Counted from the first letter of the stretch, positions 44,091 through 54,842 are shown. The stretch: 64,000 nt of DNA from CAYFLR01 sp964343805 (GCA_964343805.1 CAYFLR010000003.1:155406-219405); one strand, 5' to 3'. A program made the numbers and translations. Notes: generated from the letters alone by a model not told the origin.

Positions 44091-47084
44091 CTATTGCGCA
44101 GAAATGGTCAAAGGAGTGGAGTACTCACTTTGTAAAACATTGTTAACGGATACCGGCAGTACAGTCATGGTCTGAGCCGACTTGCCAGAGTGAATGAGTT
44201 TTTGACCTAAGTTGTATACCATGATTTTACGGGTGTCCCCTCTTTTAAAGACTGGGTATCGATGGTAGTCAGGGATCATGCTTTCATTGGTTGATATGCT
44301 TAAATATCCCATCTGGCTACTGCTACTCCAGTTACTGGAACTACTACAAGAATTTGTACAGGTTTTTTTGAGCAGGTCCACTTGGCTAGAACTAGTAATT
44401 TTATAGTAGTAAGCCGATAGTTTATCTCCCTCATCATGAATGGTGGCGCTTTGAACTCCATACTGTTGATTACTCATATCACCTGAGTCCAATTGAATCT
44501 CACTGGTGCAAGTGAAAGGCCCTGGCGTACAAATGGAAAAATAAGAACCGTATTCTCCGGTTCTATTTCCATTCTCTCTCGTGTATTCATGTGATGTGGT
44601 TAAATATATTTCTTGACTATTACTACTGTCTGGTGCCCCTAAGTTTACATGCACTGTCGAGTATTGGTATGAATTTGTTCCTAGTTGATAGGCACTGGAT
44701 ATGGATTGAGTATCAAGATCTATACTTTTTAATTCTAATTTATTGAGCGAATTATAGTAACTGTAGATAACATAGACTTCGTCTTTTTCTGTTTGAATAG
44801 CATCAAAGGAAATCCCATCGAATTTAATATCTGTCGCGCCGCTCCAACTTCCTGATTCACCACAGTTAGAACTGCAAAATCTGATTTTAAGGTTGGGTCC
44901 AGCTCGATTGATTAAATTGTTGGAGGTCAGTTTTTTACTATTTATAGTGGTATAGAGGTAAGCCATTTTACCGGCTTCACTTACAAATATTTTTGTAAAT
45001 CGAGCCGCCCAGGTATCCGAAGAAGTTCCCATTGATACTACCGACCAATTCGAGGAAAAGTTGGCTTCATCGGAGCAATCAGCTGGATTACTAGCGAGAG
45101 AGCAGGATGCTAAATAATATGTAGATGAGGAGCCCTCATGCCTAAGATAAGAAATATAAAGTGTATCCCCATCGAGAGCCATATGGCTAGCCATTCCCTG
45201 TTTACCAGTTCCGCTATTAGCTACTTTTATAAAAGTCCATCCCGCACTTTCACCGCAATTGGATTTACATTGACCATAGTATAAGTCGCCTCCCATAAGT
45301 GTTGCTGCTCGATCCTCTGAACGAAAGGAGTTATAGGAATAGTTATAATAACCTGCCAGAATATGAGTAATCCCTTGGGAATCCACTTCTAAACTTAAAG
45401 GACCATTCCATAAGTAGTTGCTGTTACTCCGACTGTAAATTTCAGACTCATCAAAATCAGAGGTACAGTTTCCCTCAGCTGAGAGAAAACCGGTGATAGT
45501 TTTCGTCAGACTTTCGGTTCCAGGTTGATAAACATTGGATCCATTTCTAAAGGCCATAGAGTTGCCAAAGTCGGTGATGGATTCTGTGACATAGGGTGTT
45601 CCTGTGGTGCATGATCCATCTTCATAGAGCAGTTCCATTCCGCTCATTTTACCGGTCTTTTTATCTAAATTGAAAAGCAGACTTTGAGAGGTGTTAAAAA
45701 TAGCTAAGGTATTGGCATCACTACTGACTCCTTTATAGACACTGTGGTTGCCGGCGAGCATTCCCACTATTTCACCCTCTCCATCTTTGACTGATAATCC
45801 TCCATTGGTTCCTGTAAGAGCAGCAGCCGATAGGCAGATTTCGGATGAGAGTAAAACTTCATCAGCATCCAGTTTATTATCTGCATTGTAGTCAACACCT
45901 GATTTGATTACTTTGCCACTGCCACTAGGACAAGAAGAGCTTTCCTCGGGATCTGCTAAGTCGATCAGAGCATTATTTCCTCGTAAGATAGACAGGTGGG
46001 TTGTAGCTTCATTTATAAAGTTGACTAATTTGAGTTGATACTTTCCCTCTTCCACATCTTCTGGGAGAGCTATAAAGAAATAGGAAGAGTCTTTATTAAA
46101 ACTAGAGGTAAGAAGTTTTGGTTCTGCAAAATTATCGGCTAATAGAAAGGCCTTAGTAGCACTACTGATGTACTCGCCTTGAACGATAATACTATTTCTG
46201 AACACTCCCTCTTTTCCTGAATCTCCTATAATAGATCTTATAATGGGAGAAGGAAAATACTGATCTAAATCACTCACCCCATTTTGATCGGTGTCAGCAC
46301 AGTATTTAAAACCTTCCCCTTCATCTTCGATGTCATTGGGAACTCCATCGCGATCAAAGTCAGTTTCATCACCATAGCTGAGTACTGAGTTATATTGGGG
46401 ATGAATAATAATATTTGGCAGTCGATGAAGACATCTCTGGTCTGTTTCTAAACTAAAACCAAATGAGTAGGGGGTGCTGCTGTTGGGTTGATATATATTG
46501 AAACGAAAAGGCTTACCTGGAAAAAAGTAATAAAAACCTTCCATATTACCACTAGCAGATGAGTAGATACCTTCACCGGCAATGGATTCTACTTCAATTT
46601 CAGTAAAGGACTCCTGGTATTTCAATTGAGCGCTGCCGATTCCTTCATTGTCTGCATTTAGTATTTGGGTTTTAAAAAAGACTTTGTTTACTTGATGAAC
46701 TTCTGAGTTGTCTTTATTTAAGGTGAAGTCAACGACTTCTGCTCCATCGGGAATGGATCGGGTCTCTGTATATTGATAGACAGTGACATTGAAATCATTT
46801 TTACTCTGGCTTAAATAGGCAAATATTTCAAAGTTTAAGGGCAAATCCACAGGCAACAATACTTGAGAGTCTTTTTGTAGATCTACTTTCACCGTTTGCA
46901 TTTCAGGGTGGGTGACCCTCATAACTACCATCTCAATATTTTTAGAGGTGAGGTAGAATCCATTTAACTTATTGATGACTGTAACCTCAACTTCCTTCAT
47001 CTTGGTAGAAACGTTGTTGCAGCTAATGAATGTTGTAAATAGCACTGGTAGCAAACAGATTATGAAGCTTCTTTGCCTGTTCAT
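44091..47084 (-). CDS. Large surface lipoprotein with Ca-binding-like loops and repeated C-x3-C...W blades
   Basis: A protein of 997 residues; the signal ends TTFISC. Around residue 240 is DFDRDGVPNDIEDEGEG with DTDQNGVSDLDQ, acidic loops of the thrombospondin-3/EF-hand type that bind calcium. Around 400, GVDYNADNKLDADEVLLSS resembles DUF7151-type repeats. The C-terminal half is a propeller-like region with recurring segments such as CKSNCGESAGWTF, CSSNCGESGSWSG and CTNSCSSSSNWSS. Probably displayed on the cell surface and stabilised by calcium. No enzymatic motif was seen. Confidence 0.72.
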   Translation of the reverse strand: MNRQRSFIICLLPVLFTTFISCNNVSTKMKEVEVTVINKLNGFYLTSKNIEMVVMRVTHPEMQTVKVDLQKDSQVLLPVDLPLNFEIFAYLSQSKNDFNVTVYQYTETRSIPDGAEVVDFTLNKDNSEVHQVNKVFFKTQILNADNEGIGSAQLKYQESFTEIEVESIAGEGIYSSASGNMEGFYYFFPGKPFRFNIYQPNSSTPYSFGFSLETDQRCLHRLPNIIIHPQYNSVLSYGDETDFDRDGVPNDIEDEGEGFKYCADTDQNGVSDLDQYFPSPIIRSIIGDSGKEGVFRNSIIVQGEYISSATKAFLLADNFAEPKLLTSSFNKDSSYFFIALPEDVEEGKYQLKLVNFINEATTHLSILRGNNALIDLADPEESSSCPSGSGKVIKSGVDYNADNKLDADEVLLSSEICLSAAALTGTNGGLSVKDGEGEIVGMLAGNHSVYKGVSSDANTLAIFNTSQSLLFNLDKKTGKMSGMELLYEDGSCTTGTPYVTESITDFGNSMAFRNGSNVYQPGTESLTKTITGFLSAEGNCTSDFDESEIYSRSNSNYLWNGPLSLEVDSQGITHILAGYYNYSYNSFRSEDRAATLMGGDLYYGQCKSNCGESAGWTFIKVANSGTGKQGMASHMALDGDTLYISYLRHEGSSSTYYLASCSLASNPADCSDEANFSSNWSVVSMGTSSDTWAARFTKIFVSEAGKMAYLYTTINSKKLTSNNLINRAGPNLKIRFCSSNCGESGSWSGATDIKFDGISFDAIQTEKDEVYVIYSYYNSLNKLELKSIDLDTQSISSAYQLGTNSYQYSTVHVNLGAPDSSNSQEIYLTTSHEYTRENGNRTGEYGSYFSICTPGPFTCTSEIQLDSGDMSNQQYGVQSATIHDEGDKLSAYYYKITSSSQVDLLKKTCTNSCSSSSNWSSSSQMGYLSISTNESMIPDYHRYPVFKRGDTRKIMVYNLGQKLIHSGKSAQTMTVLPVSVNNVLQSEYSTPLTISAQ

Positions 47085-47309
47085 CAGAATCCCCTATGGT
47101 CTATGCTCTTGCTCTTTTTGAATTTTGAGCCATTTTACCATACTTTTAATAAAGATTACGTTTTAAATTTGATATTAGATAAATGTGGGTAAATACATGT
47201 AAAAAAGTAAGTTTAGCCAATAAAGCTGTAAGTCAAGTTTTCTTCCTCCCAGTAATTGAGTTATAATTAAGTATCCCAGTTTTTTTAATTTTTTTATTCA
47301 AGGCTATCA

Positions 47310-48287
47310 ATGAAAAGCACTTTTTTATTCTTGTCCTTAGTGTGTCTTTTTAATCTATCCTATCTGCAGGGTCAGAATCCAGTGATTCCTTTGGAGAGAA
47401 GTACACATACTCGAAACTCATCTCTGGTACCCCGCGATGGATTTAATTTTGATTGGGGAGCCAATACCTCATTATTAGATTCAAAGTTATCTCCTATGAC
47501 ACTCAGTTATGTTTTCCCTCTTTTTACCGAACTAGGAACTTCGGTCTTTGAATGGCTATGGGGAGCCAATGTTTACCTTTCTCAGCAGATTTTTGGAACT
47601 CCTGTTTTTACCACCAAACTAAACGTTGGAGCCACCCAGCCTCATGAAATCTACCATGTATTAGGGGTGGATTACCAAACCCATGTGGAAGTAAGTAGCT
47701 CCTTGCATTTTACTAAGAATGTCTTGATCGGTTTTGCCTATGGTTACAAGCTGGAAAAAATGGATATGCTCAAAAGCATTCATGCTCTCAATAATATCTT
47801 TGAAAAAGATATGACAGCCGGTCTCTCCGGTTCAAAGTATCTCAGCGAGACCTACTTTGCCGATCGAAAAAGTCACTGCTTGGAGATCGAAATGGCTTTT
47901 CAATTAGCTCGTGATTACAAATTAGCTCTTGGAGCCAATCTATCTCGATACTCCATTTTTAAAGATCCACCTGAGTTATCGAAATTATCTGATCGGATCT
48001 CAAAAGGTGAGAAAGTGAATTCTGAAACGGTGGCTACTTTAGTAGAGGAAGTCTCTGATAAGGATAAAACCAATAAGGAGAAGGCCGAAATAGTAGATAA
48101 AACCATAGAAGATTTGGTTAAAATGTCTCCAACAGAGCTGATGGAAAAAGTGAATGGCAAATACTTATGGGGAGCTGGTGCCAGTTTCCATATCGATCAT
48201 TTTCTCTTTTTAGATTCAATGAAGCTAGGGTTTAATTATGTCTTTGCTTTAAAAGATACTCGGATTCTTTGGATGGTGGATTTTTAA
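47310..48287 (+). CDS. Exported, possibly outer-membrane beta-barrel-like protein
   Basis: Signal peptide MKSTFLFLSLVCLFNLSYLQGQ. Alternating aromatic strands (LSYVFPLFTELGTSVFEWLWGANVYLS, VLIGFAYGYKLEKM) and a terminal aromatic residue (MVDF) fit an outer-membrane barrel. A lysine/glutamate-rich helical stretch (about 230-285) may be an extracellular or periplasmic loop. No family recognised. Confidence 0.6.
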   Translation: MKSTFLFLSLVCLFNLSYLQGQNPVIPLERSTHTRNSSLVPRDGFNFDWGANTSLLDSKLSPMTLSYVFPLFTELGTSVFEWLWGANVYLSQQIFGTPVFTTKLNVGATQPHEIYHVLGVDYQTHVEVSSSLHFTKNVLIGFAYGYKLEKMDMLKSIHALNNIFEKDMTAGLSGSKYLSETYFADRKSHCLEIEMAFQLARDYKLALGANLSRYSIFKDPPELSKLSDRISKGEKVNSETVATLVEEVSDKDKTNKEKAEIVDKTIEDLVKMSPTELMEKVNGKYLWGAGASFHIDHFLFLDSMKLGFNYVFALKDTRILWMVDF

Positions 48288-48289
48288 AG

Positions 48290-49078
48290 TCAGTTCACAA
48301 GCTTCAATTCATACTCAATATCGGTTGATGGAACATGACCGAAAATACTGAGAACTTGCTTATTTTTACTGTCATAGATGAGTTTATCGGGAACATTTTT
48401 ATCTCTTATCTCCCCCCGAATATTTGGAGCAACTGAGAAGGTGAACTCTTGTATTCCTTTTGAGTTGGTTTTGACGAGTTGAATGTCAATTTTCTTGATT
48501 CGGTTTCGATAGGTTAAATAGACACTGGTGCTGGGTTTTTCATTGGAGAGATTGTAGTTACCCGCAGAAAGCACCACCGATGAGAAATCGTGTAATAAGT
48601 GAACCTCTTTTTGAAAGTCATTGTAATACTGATCCACATAAATAGGTGAGACTCCTGATTCGCCTTCCCTCAGATCTTTTTGAATGGTGGGATTTTCGTT
48701 ATGTTCACGGTAGAGGAAGTAATCGTGATGAGGTAAGAATTTTTGGGTGTACCAAAGGTCTTTACCGCCATCATATTGGGTATTGATACGTGGTAAAAAA
48801 GAAGAACGATCGTTGAGGCTTTGATGAATGATTCGATGGACTTCCATACCCATAAAATGAATACTGCCCACCGTATTCACTTGAAGAGTATCGTTGGAAA
48901 TTTCAGTCACTTTATAAGTGAAAGAAGCCGAAAAAACTAAGAAGCGCTTCGCTTCATAGGTGTAGACTCTAGTGGATCTTTCCTGTGCTGTGACCTTCGA
49001 TTTCATTTCTTCCCTTCGATTTTTACATCCGAGAAAGAGGCTAAATGCTAGCAGAAAAATTATAAAAATTAATCTCAT
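48290..49078 (-). CDS. Lipoprotein of unknown function
   Basis: Lipoprotein signal ending SLFLGC. The 262-residue product is beta-rich with no recognised motif. It begins 15 bases after the stop of the exported ATP-grasp gene, so the two are probably co-expressed. Confidence 0.65.
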   Translation of the reverse strand: MRLIFIIFLLAFSLFLGCKNRREEMKSKVTAQERSTRVYTYEAKRFLVFSASFTYKVTEISNDTLQVNTVGSIHFMGMEVHRIIHQSLNDRSSFLPRINTQYDGGKDLWYTQKFLPHHDYFLYREHNENPTIQKDLREGESGVSPIYVDQYYNDFQKEVHLLHDFSSVVLSAGNYNLSNEKPSTSVYLTYRNRIKKIDIQLVKTNSKGIQEFTFSVAPNIRGEIRDKNVPDKLIYDSKNKQVLSIFGHVPSTDIEYELKLVN

Positions 49079-49093
49079 TGTTAATGTTCCAAA

Positions 49094-50872
49094 TTACAAA
49101 TTAGGAGGGAGACTCTTTTTTAATTTGAGGCAGGGACGACGGCGATGTTCCACCACCACCACTGGAGTTTCGACTCCATTCGCACTTAAGTTTACTTTTC
49201 CATCTCCATCAATAGGAACACCTCTTCCCCAAGGAGTTTCCCCGACTAAAACTCCCAATGAATCAACCACACTTAACATTCTAAGATCCACCAAATGTCC
49301 AGCCCATCGCGATAATTCTAGAAAAGGTTGGTGGATATAGTTGGTGGGGTCTTTGGTGATTTTCGCTCTCAGCTGGGCAATCTCTTCTGGGGTCATCTTT
49401 GATCCGATCCAGACAGCTTTACCTCCTCTTCCATCCACCGCTTTGATCACATACTCGGAGGCTTTTTCGAAAACCTTATCCATTTCAGAAGTTGATATTC
49501 GTGATACGCCATCTGCATCGGTTTGGTAGAAGGTTCCTGTGGGAATATTTGTAATGATAGGTTCTTGTTTTAGGTAATGTCGAATCATAGGTTCCACATA
49601 TTTATAGAACTCTTTATCACCAATAAAATCCACTCCCGGGCTGTAATTAGAGCCCACCTTTCCTTCCATAATGGCTTTTAATACACCAGTGGGACGCATA
49701 GCTTGATCGTTATAGAATTCAAAGTATAAATAGGAGAAGCGTTTCACGACCTCTTTTAAAGGAGTTAAATCGGAGTTGGGAGCTTTGACCGCAAGATCAA
49801 TCGCTTCTTTGATTTGCCGATGGGCTTCTTGTCGTTGATCGATGGGTATTTTCTTCCCCCATTCAACGAGTTCACGATCTTCAGGGCTGAGATCTCTTTG
49901 TTTAGATTTATCCAAGAGCAGTTCATAAAATTCGAGATGCTCTTTGGCTTCCTCTAAAATCCCCTGACGAGCGGTCACTTGAAAACTCATGTCAATGTCT
50001 CGGATCTCCGCGTTCAAAATGATGAACCCCACTTTTTCGAGTCGGGGAGGGGATCGTTTCTGCTTGATACGGAGATAAACCTCTCCATTTTTCACTATCA
50101 ATTTACGACCCGGCTCATAAGGAGTGACCACTTCGATTCCATACTCTTTATAGATCTCGATCATCCTTTGATCTTCATGATCGGTGGTCATATTTTCTGG
50201 CAGCACATAGAGCACCATCTTCCCTTCACGGTCTTTCATTTGCTGTCGATAGCGCTCCACTAAATTGCGGTAGAAGTTCACCGGATTATCTTTGACCTTA
50301 AGCAGAGATTTATAAACCGCCATATCACGCATCAGAATGTCGCGAGCCATTTTAATATCACCAAATCCTCCCACATAACCTGGATTATCCTCAATAACAT
50401 GCCACCTTCCATTTCCAGCCCTTAAGATATCTGGCCCGTAATTAAAGGCAATGGTTTCAGGTTTTAAATGCCCTTCATACCCCATTTCTCCGGCACGACT
50501 GATAATTCGAGCAAGCACCTCTTTAGGTATGATTCCTGCCCCTAGATAGCTCTTTTTACCGGAGTAATGATCTTGGAGAAAGCGCCGGAGAGCCTCTCCC
50601 CGTTGGGCCACTCCTTTTCGAAGGGTTTCCATCTCCTCTTCTAAAATCAATCGGGGCAGCGGGAAGAGGGCATTATCGTTCCAAAACTCTTGGTTTGATT
50701 TATGTTTGAAAGCCTCCACCGCAGCCGGTCCCATTTCTTTATAAGCAGCATAGGCTTGCAGGTATTGAGGGCGAATTTTGCCATTGGTATCAAAAATTTC
50801 ATCATAATAGCCCGATTCGGCCCAGAGAAATGAGAGCGGAAGAAAGAGTAGTGCAAGGAAAAGCCTCTTCAT
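49094..50872 (-). CDS. Circularly permuted ATP-grasp protein carrying a signal peptide
   Basis: The body matches the circularly permuted ATP-grasp (DUF404/DUF407-like) family: YYDEIFDTNGKIRPQYLQAY near the start, LKPETIAFNYGPDILRAGNGRWHVIEDNPGYVGGFGD around 135-175, and VIKAVDGRGGKAVWIGSKM near 475. Such enzymes join a carboxylate to an amine using ATP, often in peptide or glutathionylspermidine-like ligations. Here a clear signal peptide, MKRLFLALLFLPLSFLWAES, precedes the domain, which would export it to a compartment thought to lack ATP. The signal is followed directly by the family's N-terminal motif, so it is not an artefact of a long start. No adjacent transglutaminase or alpha-E gene was seen. 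Confidence 0.8.
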   Translation of the reverse strand: MKRLFLALLFLPLSFLWAESGYYDEIFDTNGKIRPQYLQAYAAYKEMGPAAVEAFKHKSNQEFWNDNALFPLPRLILEEEMETLRKGVAQRGEALRRFLQDHYSGKKSYLGAGIIPKEVLARIISRAGEMGYEGHLKPETIAFNYGPDILRAGNGRWHVIEDNPGYVGGFGDIKMARDILMRDMAVYKSLLKVKDNPVNFYRNLVERYRQQMKDREGKMVLYVLPENMTTDHEDQRMIEIYKEYGIEVVTPYEPGRKLIVKNGEVYLRIKQKRSPPRLEKVGFIILNAEIRDIDMSFQVTARQGILEEAKEHLEFYELLLDKSKQRDLSPEDRELVEWGKKIPIDQRQEAHRQIKEAIDLAVKAPNSDLTPLKEVVKRFSYLYFEFYNDQAMRPTGVLKAIMEGKVGSNYSPGVDFIGDKEFYKYVEPMIRHYLKQEPIITNIPTGTFYQTDADGVSRISTSEMDKVFEKASEYVIKAVDGRGGKAVWIGSKMTPEEIAQLRAKITKDPTNYIHQPFLELSRWAGHLVDLRMLSVVDSLGVLVGETPWGRGVPIDGDGKVNLSANGVETPVVVVEHRRRPCLKLKKSLPPNL

Positions 50873-50984
50873 AAATCACCTACTAAAATCAGTTAAAGGA
50901 GTTCATTTCTAATTTTAACAAAAGCATAGCAATTAAACAATTTACTTGAGTTAAAGCTTTTCGAGGGAGAGTCGATAGGGAGTT

Positions 50985-52723
50985 ATGGTAAACCAACGAT
51001 TGATAATCCTGTTTATAACACTGCTCTTAGGAAGTTATGAATCTTCTTTATGGGGGCAAGGCTTCATTGATCTTTGTCTGAAAGAGGAAGATCAGCATAT
51101 TACTTACCAAAATATGTTTAGAGAATTTCGTGAGAAGTTTGGTCCCTCTTGTGAAGCAATTTATAAAAGTTTAAGAGAAGGGAATAGTATTCAGATCAGA
51201 AATGCCATCCCTTCCATTGGAGTGTTGAAGGATTTCTCACATATTCAAACCTTAGAGCTAGCAAATGGAGCCTTTAAGTTAGACTTTGCAGAACTTCACT
51301 TCTTTCCCAAGTTAACATCCTTTCTCATCGATCATTCCAATGGCTATGAAAATGTGGCCAGCCTTTCTTCTCTTAAGAATAGGTTGAGAGAGCTATCCAT
51401 CACTCTTTATCGCAAAAGGGAGGGTGATTTTTCTTTTCTAAAGGATCTTAGAGGGTTACGAAAGCTGCAAATTAAGGGCATTAAAGATCTGGCTCCTCTT
51501 GCTTATTTGTCCAATTTAAAGTCCTTAGAGCTAGAAGGAATGCAATACTCTATGTTTCAGATAACCAATCTGGCCCCTCTTTCAGATCTTATTTCCTTAG
51601 AAGAACTAACGCTCGTAGGGGTTTCAGCTGAAAGTATTATGCCTTTAATGTCTTTGGGTAATTTAAGGTCACTCAAGCTCAAACAGGTTCCCCATTTGAA
51701 AAACCTGAAGGCGGTTCAATTTTTAGAAAACCTATCCCATTTTTCCTATCACTGTGCCGGTTGGTCTGCTTATAACTTCTGCGAAGCCCTGTTCTAAAGG
51801 ACTTAACTCCCCTTGAGTCTTTAAAATGGCTCACTTCCATTAAAATAAATGAAGTTTATGGATTTGATATCAAACCACTAGCCTCTTTGAAATATCTAAA
51901 GAAGCTGGATCTTCAGAATAACCAGCTTGTTAATATTACTCACTTAAAACATATTAAGAGTCTAGAAAGATTAAACTTGAGCCATAATAATATCAGTGAC
52001 ATTTCAGCCTTGGGTGAACTTAAAAAACTGTTATATTTAGATTTGTCAAATAATCAGATTAATGATCTGTCTACTCTAGTAGGTTTAACTGAGTTGGAAG
52101 TCCTTATATTAAGTGGAAATCAGGTTACATCCCTAGCTCCCCTAACTCAGCTCACAAAGTTAAAGGTCATTCGTCTTGAAAATAATCGCATTGTTGATAT
52201 GGGTCCTTTGACTCAATTACCAGAGTTAGAGAGAATTCATATTCAAGGAAATCAGATTAAAGAAATTCCTCTTATCCGTGCTCCAAAATTGCAAGTGCTC
52301 AACCTCATGGGGAATCAAATTAGAGATATCAAAAACCTAGCCCATTTAAAACCTTTGACTTGGCTCAGTGTTGCTGATAACCAAATAACCGATTTAACTC
52401 CAATTGCAGGTCTTACTCATCTCACCCATCTACTCCTATTCCTAAATCGAATTGAGAGGCTTTCACCCTTGGCAGCTTTAACCAATGTGGTTTATCTCGA
52501 CCTATCTCGAAATCAAATCGATCAAATTGAACCTTTGGCAAAGATGATCCAGCTGCAGTCTCTTTGGTTGCATCACAATAATATTTCTGATTTGAGACCT
52601 TTAATAGGGTCTTCTCAGCTAGAATATATTCGAGTGGATATGAATCCGGTGGAGAATCTTAAAAATTCAAAATATTGTCCCAGCAAGGTGGGACCCCTTC
52701 CCTTATTGAAGTTTTGTAATTAA
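50985..52723 (+). pseudogene. Exported leucine-rich-repeat protein, broken by one frameshift
   Basis: Signal peptide, then irregular LRRs (NLKSLELEGMQYS, ISLEELTLVGVS) up to YNFCEALF and a stop at 51795-51797. In a second frame, LRR sequence is already readable before that stop (SPVLKDLTPLESLKWLT) and continues with no start codon into regular 22-residue internalin-type repeats (LERLNLSHNNISDISALGELKK and so on) to the stop at 52723. The total length is 2 modulo 3, so one missing base restores a protein of about 579 residues. It could be a true pseudogene, a phase-variable gene or an assembly error. LRR proteins of this type mediate protein binding on the surface or in the periplasm. Confidence 0.8.
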
Positions 52724-52948
52724 GCCTAACAGACCGGGAAGTCGATTATACCTGTCAATAAATGGCTGGATAAATTCATACACCTATATAAAAAAGTCCA
52801 GGGAATACAAAAAATGTAAATATTACCTTTGGTTATGTAATGGAAAAGGGGGTGGGGTATTTGAAGCTCGCCTTTTTAGGGGCAAAAATTATTAACAATA
52901 TCATTAATTAAGAGGTATAATAGAACCTCCAATTACAACACCAATCCA
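52724..52948. other. Intergenic stretch without a recognisable gene
   Basis: A+T-rich, with short chance frames only. Part of the 5' end of the following broken gene may extend into its last 40 bases, where codons in the same frame stay open. Confidence 0.5.
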
Positions 52949-53777
52949 ATGATTGCAGGAGAAGGGAATTGGTTAAAGGTGTCAGAAGAAAAATTGCCCA
53001 ATGATAATTCCTGGGCAGATGTGCCTATGCTTTCTTTTTGAATCGGCAAGGTGAGATCGTCACAACCTACAAGACCTTTGCTCGAAAAAATCTCATTTAC
53101 TCTGACCTAGCTTGCCGTCACAATGAAATCCAACGAGGTGCAGATGATACCTCTAATCTTAGGTCATTGTGATAAGAAGGACCATCTGGATCAAAAGTAC
53201 CTGGATTTTCCAGGGTACATCATGAATATAGATAAACGAGAATTTCACTCCCCCTGCTTTGATCCTGATCAAACTGAGGAGTATGGAAATCAATTAGCCA
53301 CCACTATTCAAAATTTATTAGATACTCATATCCCGAATGGGGATGTGATGTTTAAAGTGATTCTTCATCATAATCTCGCAGTGGCTTTTAGCAGTCGCTC
53401 TACCTATCATGATTATGTAGAGCTATGGCATAGAGATAATATTGGTATTTTAAAGCCCAATTTATGGGCCAAGGCCCTACCGGTAGATGACCTCAATACC
53501 TCCACCCATTTAGAAGGGCTTTGGGCCTCTTTTATGCATAACACCCGTATCGATCTCAACCCAGGAGAAGAGCTTAAATTTTGTCCAGGAGGGATTGGAG
53601 GAGATTTAGTTCGATTTTGGGAAACTCCTAGATGTGATTGTTCACCGTGATAAGAAGCAAATCTTAACCTTAGAAATCCCGGATTGTTTTAGGAATATTT
53701 TGTCTAAAATGGAAGTAAAAAGTGCTATGATAAAACCTTATCAAGAGCAGCGAGTTGCATGGCAAATGCAGTGGTAA
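52949..53777 (+). pseudogene. Frame-disrupted gene of unknown function
   Basis: Coding-like sequence runs through three frame changes. Segment 1 (from the ATG at 52949) ends WADVPMLSF at a T-run where one base seems missing. Segment 2 continues LNRQGEIVTTYKTFARKNLIYSD. Segment 3 (about 53123-53636) includes YHDYVELWHRDNIGILKPN. Segment 4 picks up IVHRDKKQILTLEIPDC and stops at 53775-53777. The product would be about 275 residues, without a signal peptide. No family recognised. Several separate lesions argue for gene decay rather than a single sequencing error. Confidence 0.6.
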
Positions 53778-53797
53778 TAATTTTAAAGGGAGAAAAG

Positions 53798-54823
53798 ATG
53801 AAGATCTTATCGGTGGTGATTTTTCTATCCTTGTTATTAAGTTGTGGTAAGGATGCCAGCAAAGAGGGAATTCTTTTAAAGGGAACGGTGGATGATGATA
53901 TGGATCTCCCAGCGGTTGAGGTCAATGGAACGAAGCTTCATGTGCGCACCTTTGGGAAGAAAGAGAATCCAGCCATTATAGTATTGCATGGTGGTCCTGG
54001 GGGAACCATGGATGGTCTTTTAAGATTAAAAGATAAACACAATGGTTATGCTCTCACCGATGAGTATTTTATGATTTTTTACGATCAAAGAGGTGCCGGA
54101 CAGTCCCGGCGCTATGGCACCATAGCTGAAGCTCAAGGACATGAAATTAAGGAACTCACCGCTGCAGAGGCATTAAAAGATTTAAATGCCATTGTGCATA
54201 AATATTCCAAAGATAAAAAGGTCACTCTCTTTGGTCACTCTTGGGGTGGGACTCATGCCACACAATACGTAAATACATACCCTGATAAAGTGGCTGGGGT
54301 GATCTTATCTGAACCAGGTTTTATGAGTTCTGCTTTAGAAGAAGAAATACCTGCTTTTGAGCTTGATCTGACGGGTGAAGGTACCAACGATATGATGTGG
54401 ATGACACACTTTTTTACTGATGATGAGCATGCTAGACTCGATTACATGATGAGTGTGGGGTATGTGAATATGGGGGGGATGGCTGACTTTTATCATCCTT
54501 CTACCAAAGACCCCATGCCCGTAGGTCGATATGGCACAGCAGCCAATGTCAACTACTGGACTGATCTAATGGATGGAGAGAAAAAGAAATTTGATTTCAC
54601 CACCAACCTCAAAAAATTCATCACTAAAGTCCTCTGTATTAACGGTGATCTGAATGAAATACTCACTCCCGCTTATCAAAAAAAGAACTTAGCTGCCTAC
54701 CCAAAAGTCGAAATCAAAACCATCAAAAATGTGGGGCATGATCTTCCATGGGTGGCAGCAGCGCAACATGTCAGCATGATGAAGTCTTATTTAGATGAAG
54801 TTCTAGCTAGTGAAGATGAATAA
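53798..54823 (+). CDS. Alpha/beta-hydrolase lipoprotein, proline-iminopeptidase-like
   Basis: The lipoprotein signal ends LLLSC. Motifs of the S33 family are present: HGGPGG (oxyanion hole), FYDQRGAGQSRR, and the nucleophile elbow GHSWGG with its Ser; the C-terminal GHDLPW contains the likely catalytic His. S33 enzymes remove N-terminal proline or hydrolyse small esters and amides. I start at the ATG at 53798 (GGGAG upstream). It acts in the envelope, anchored by lipid. Followed by a small exported protein whose start lies 19 bases downstream. Confidence 0.88.
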   Translation: MKILSVVIFLSLLLSCGKDASKEGILLKGTVDDDMDLPAVEVNGTKLHVRTFGKKENPAIIVLHGGPGGTMDGLLRLKDKHNGYALTDEYFMIFYDQRGAGQSRRYGTIAEAQGHEIKELTAAEALKDLNAIVHKYSKDKKVTLFGHSWGGTHATQYVNTYPDKVAGVILSEPGFMSSALEEEIPAFELDLTGEGTNDMMWMTHFFTDDEHARLDYMMSVGYVNMGGMADFYHPSTKDPMPVGRYGTAANVNYWTDLMDGEKKKFDFTTNLKKFITKVLCINGDLNEILTPAYQKKNLAAYPKVEIKTIKNVGHDLPWVAAAQHVSMMKSYLDEVLASEDE

Positions 54824-54842
54824 CTTATCGAGGTACATAATT

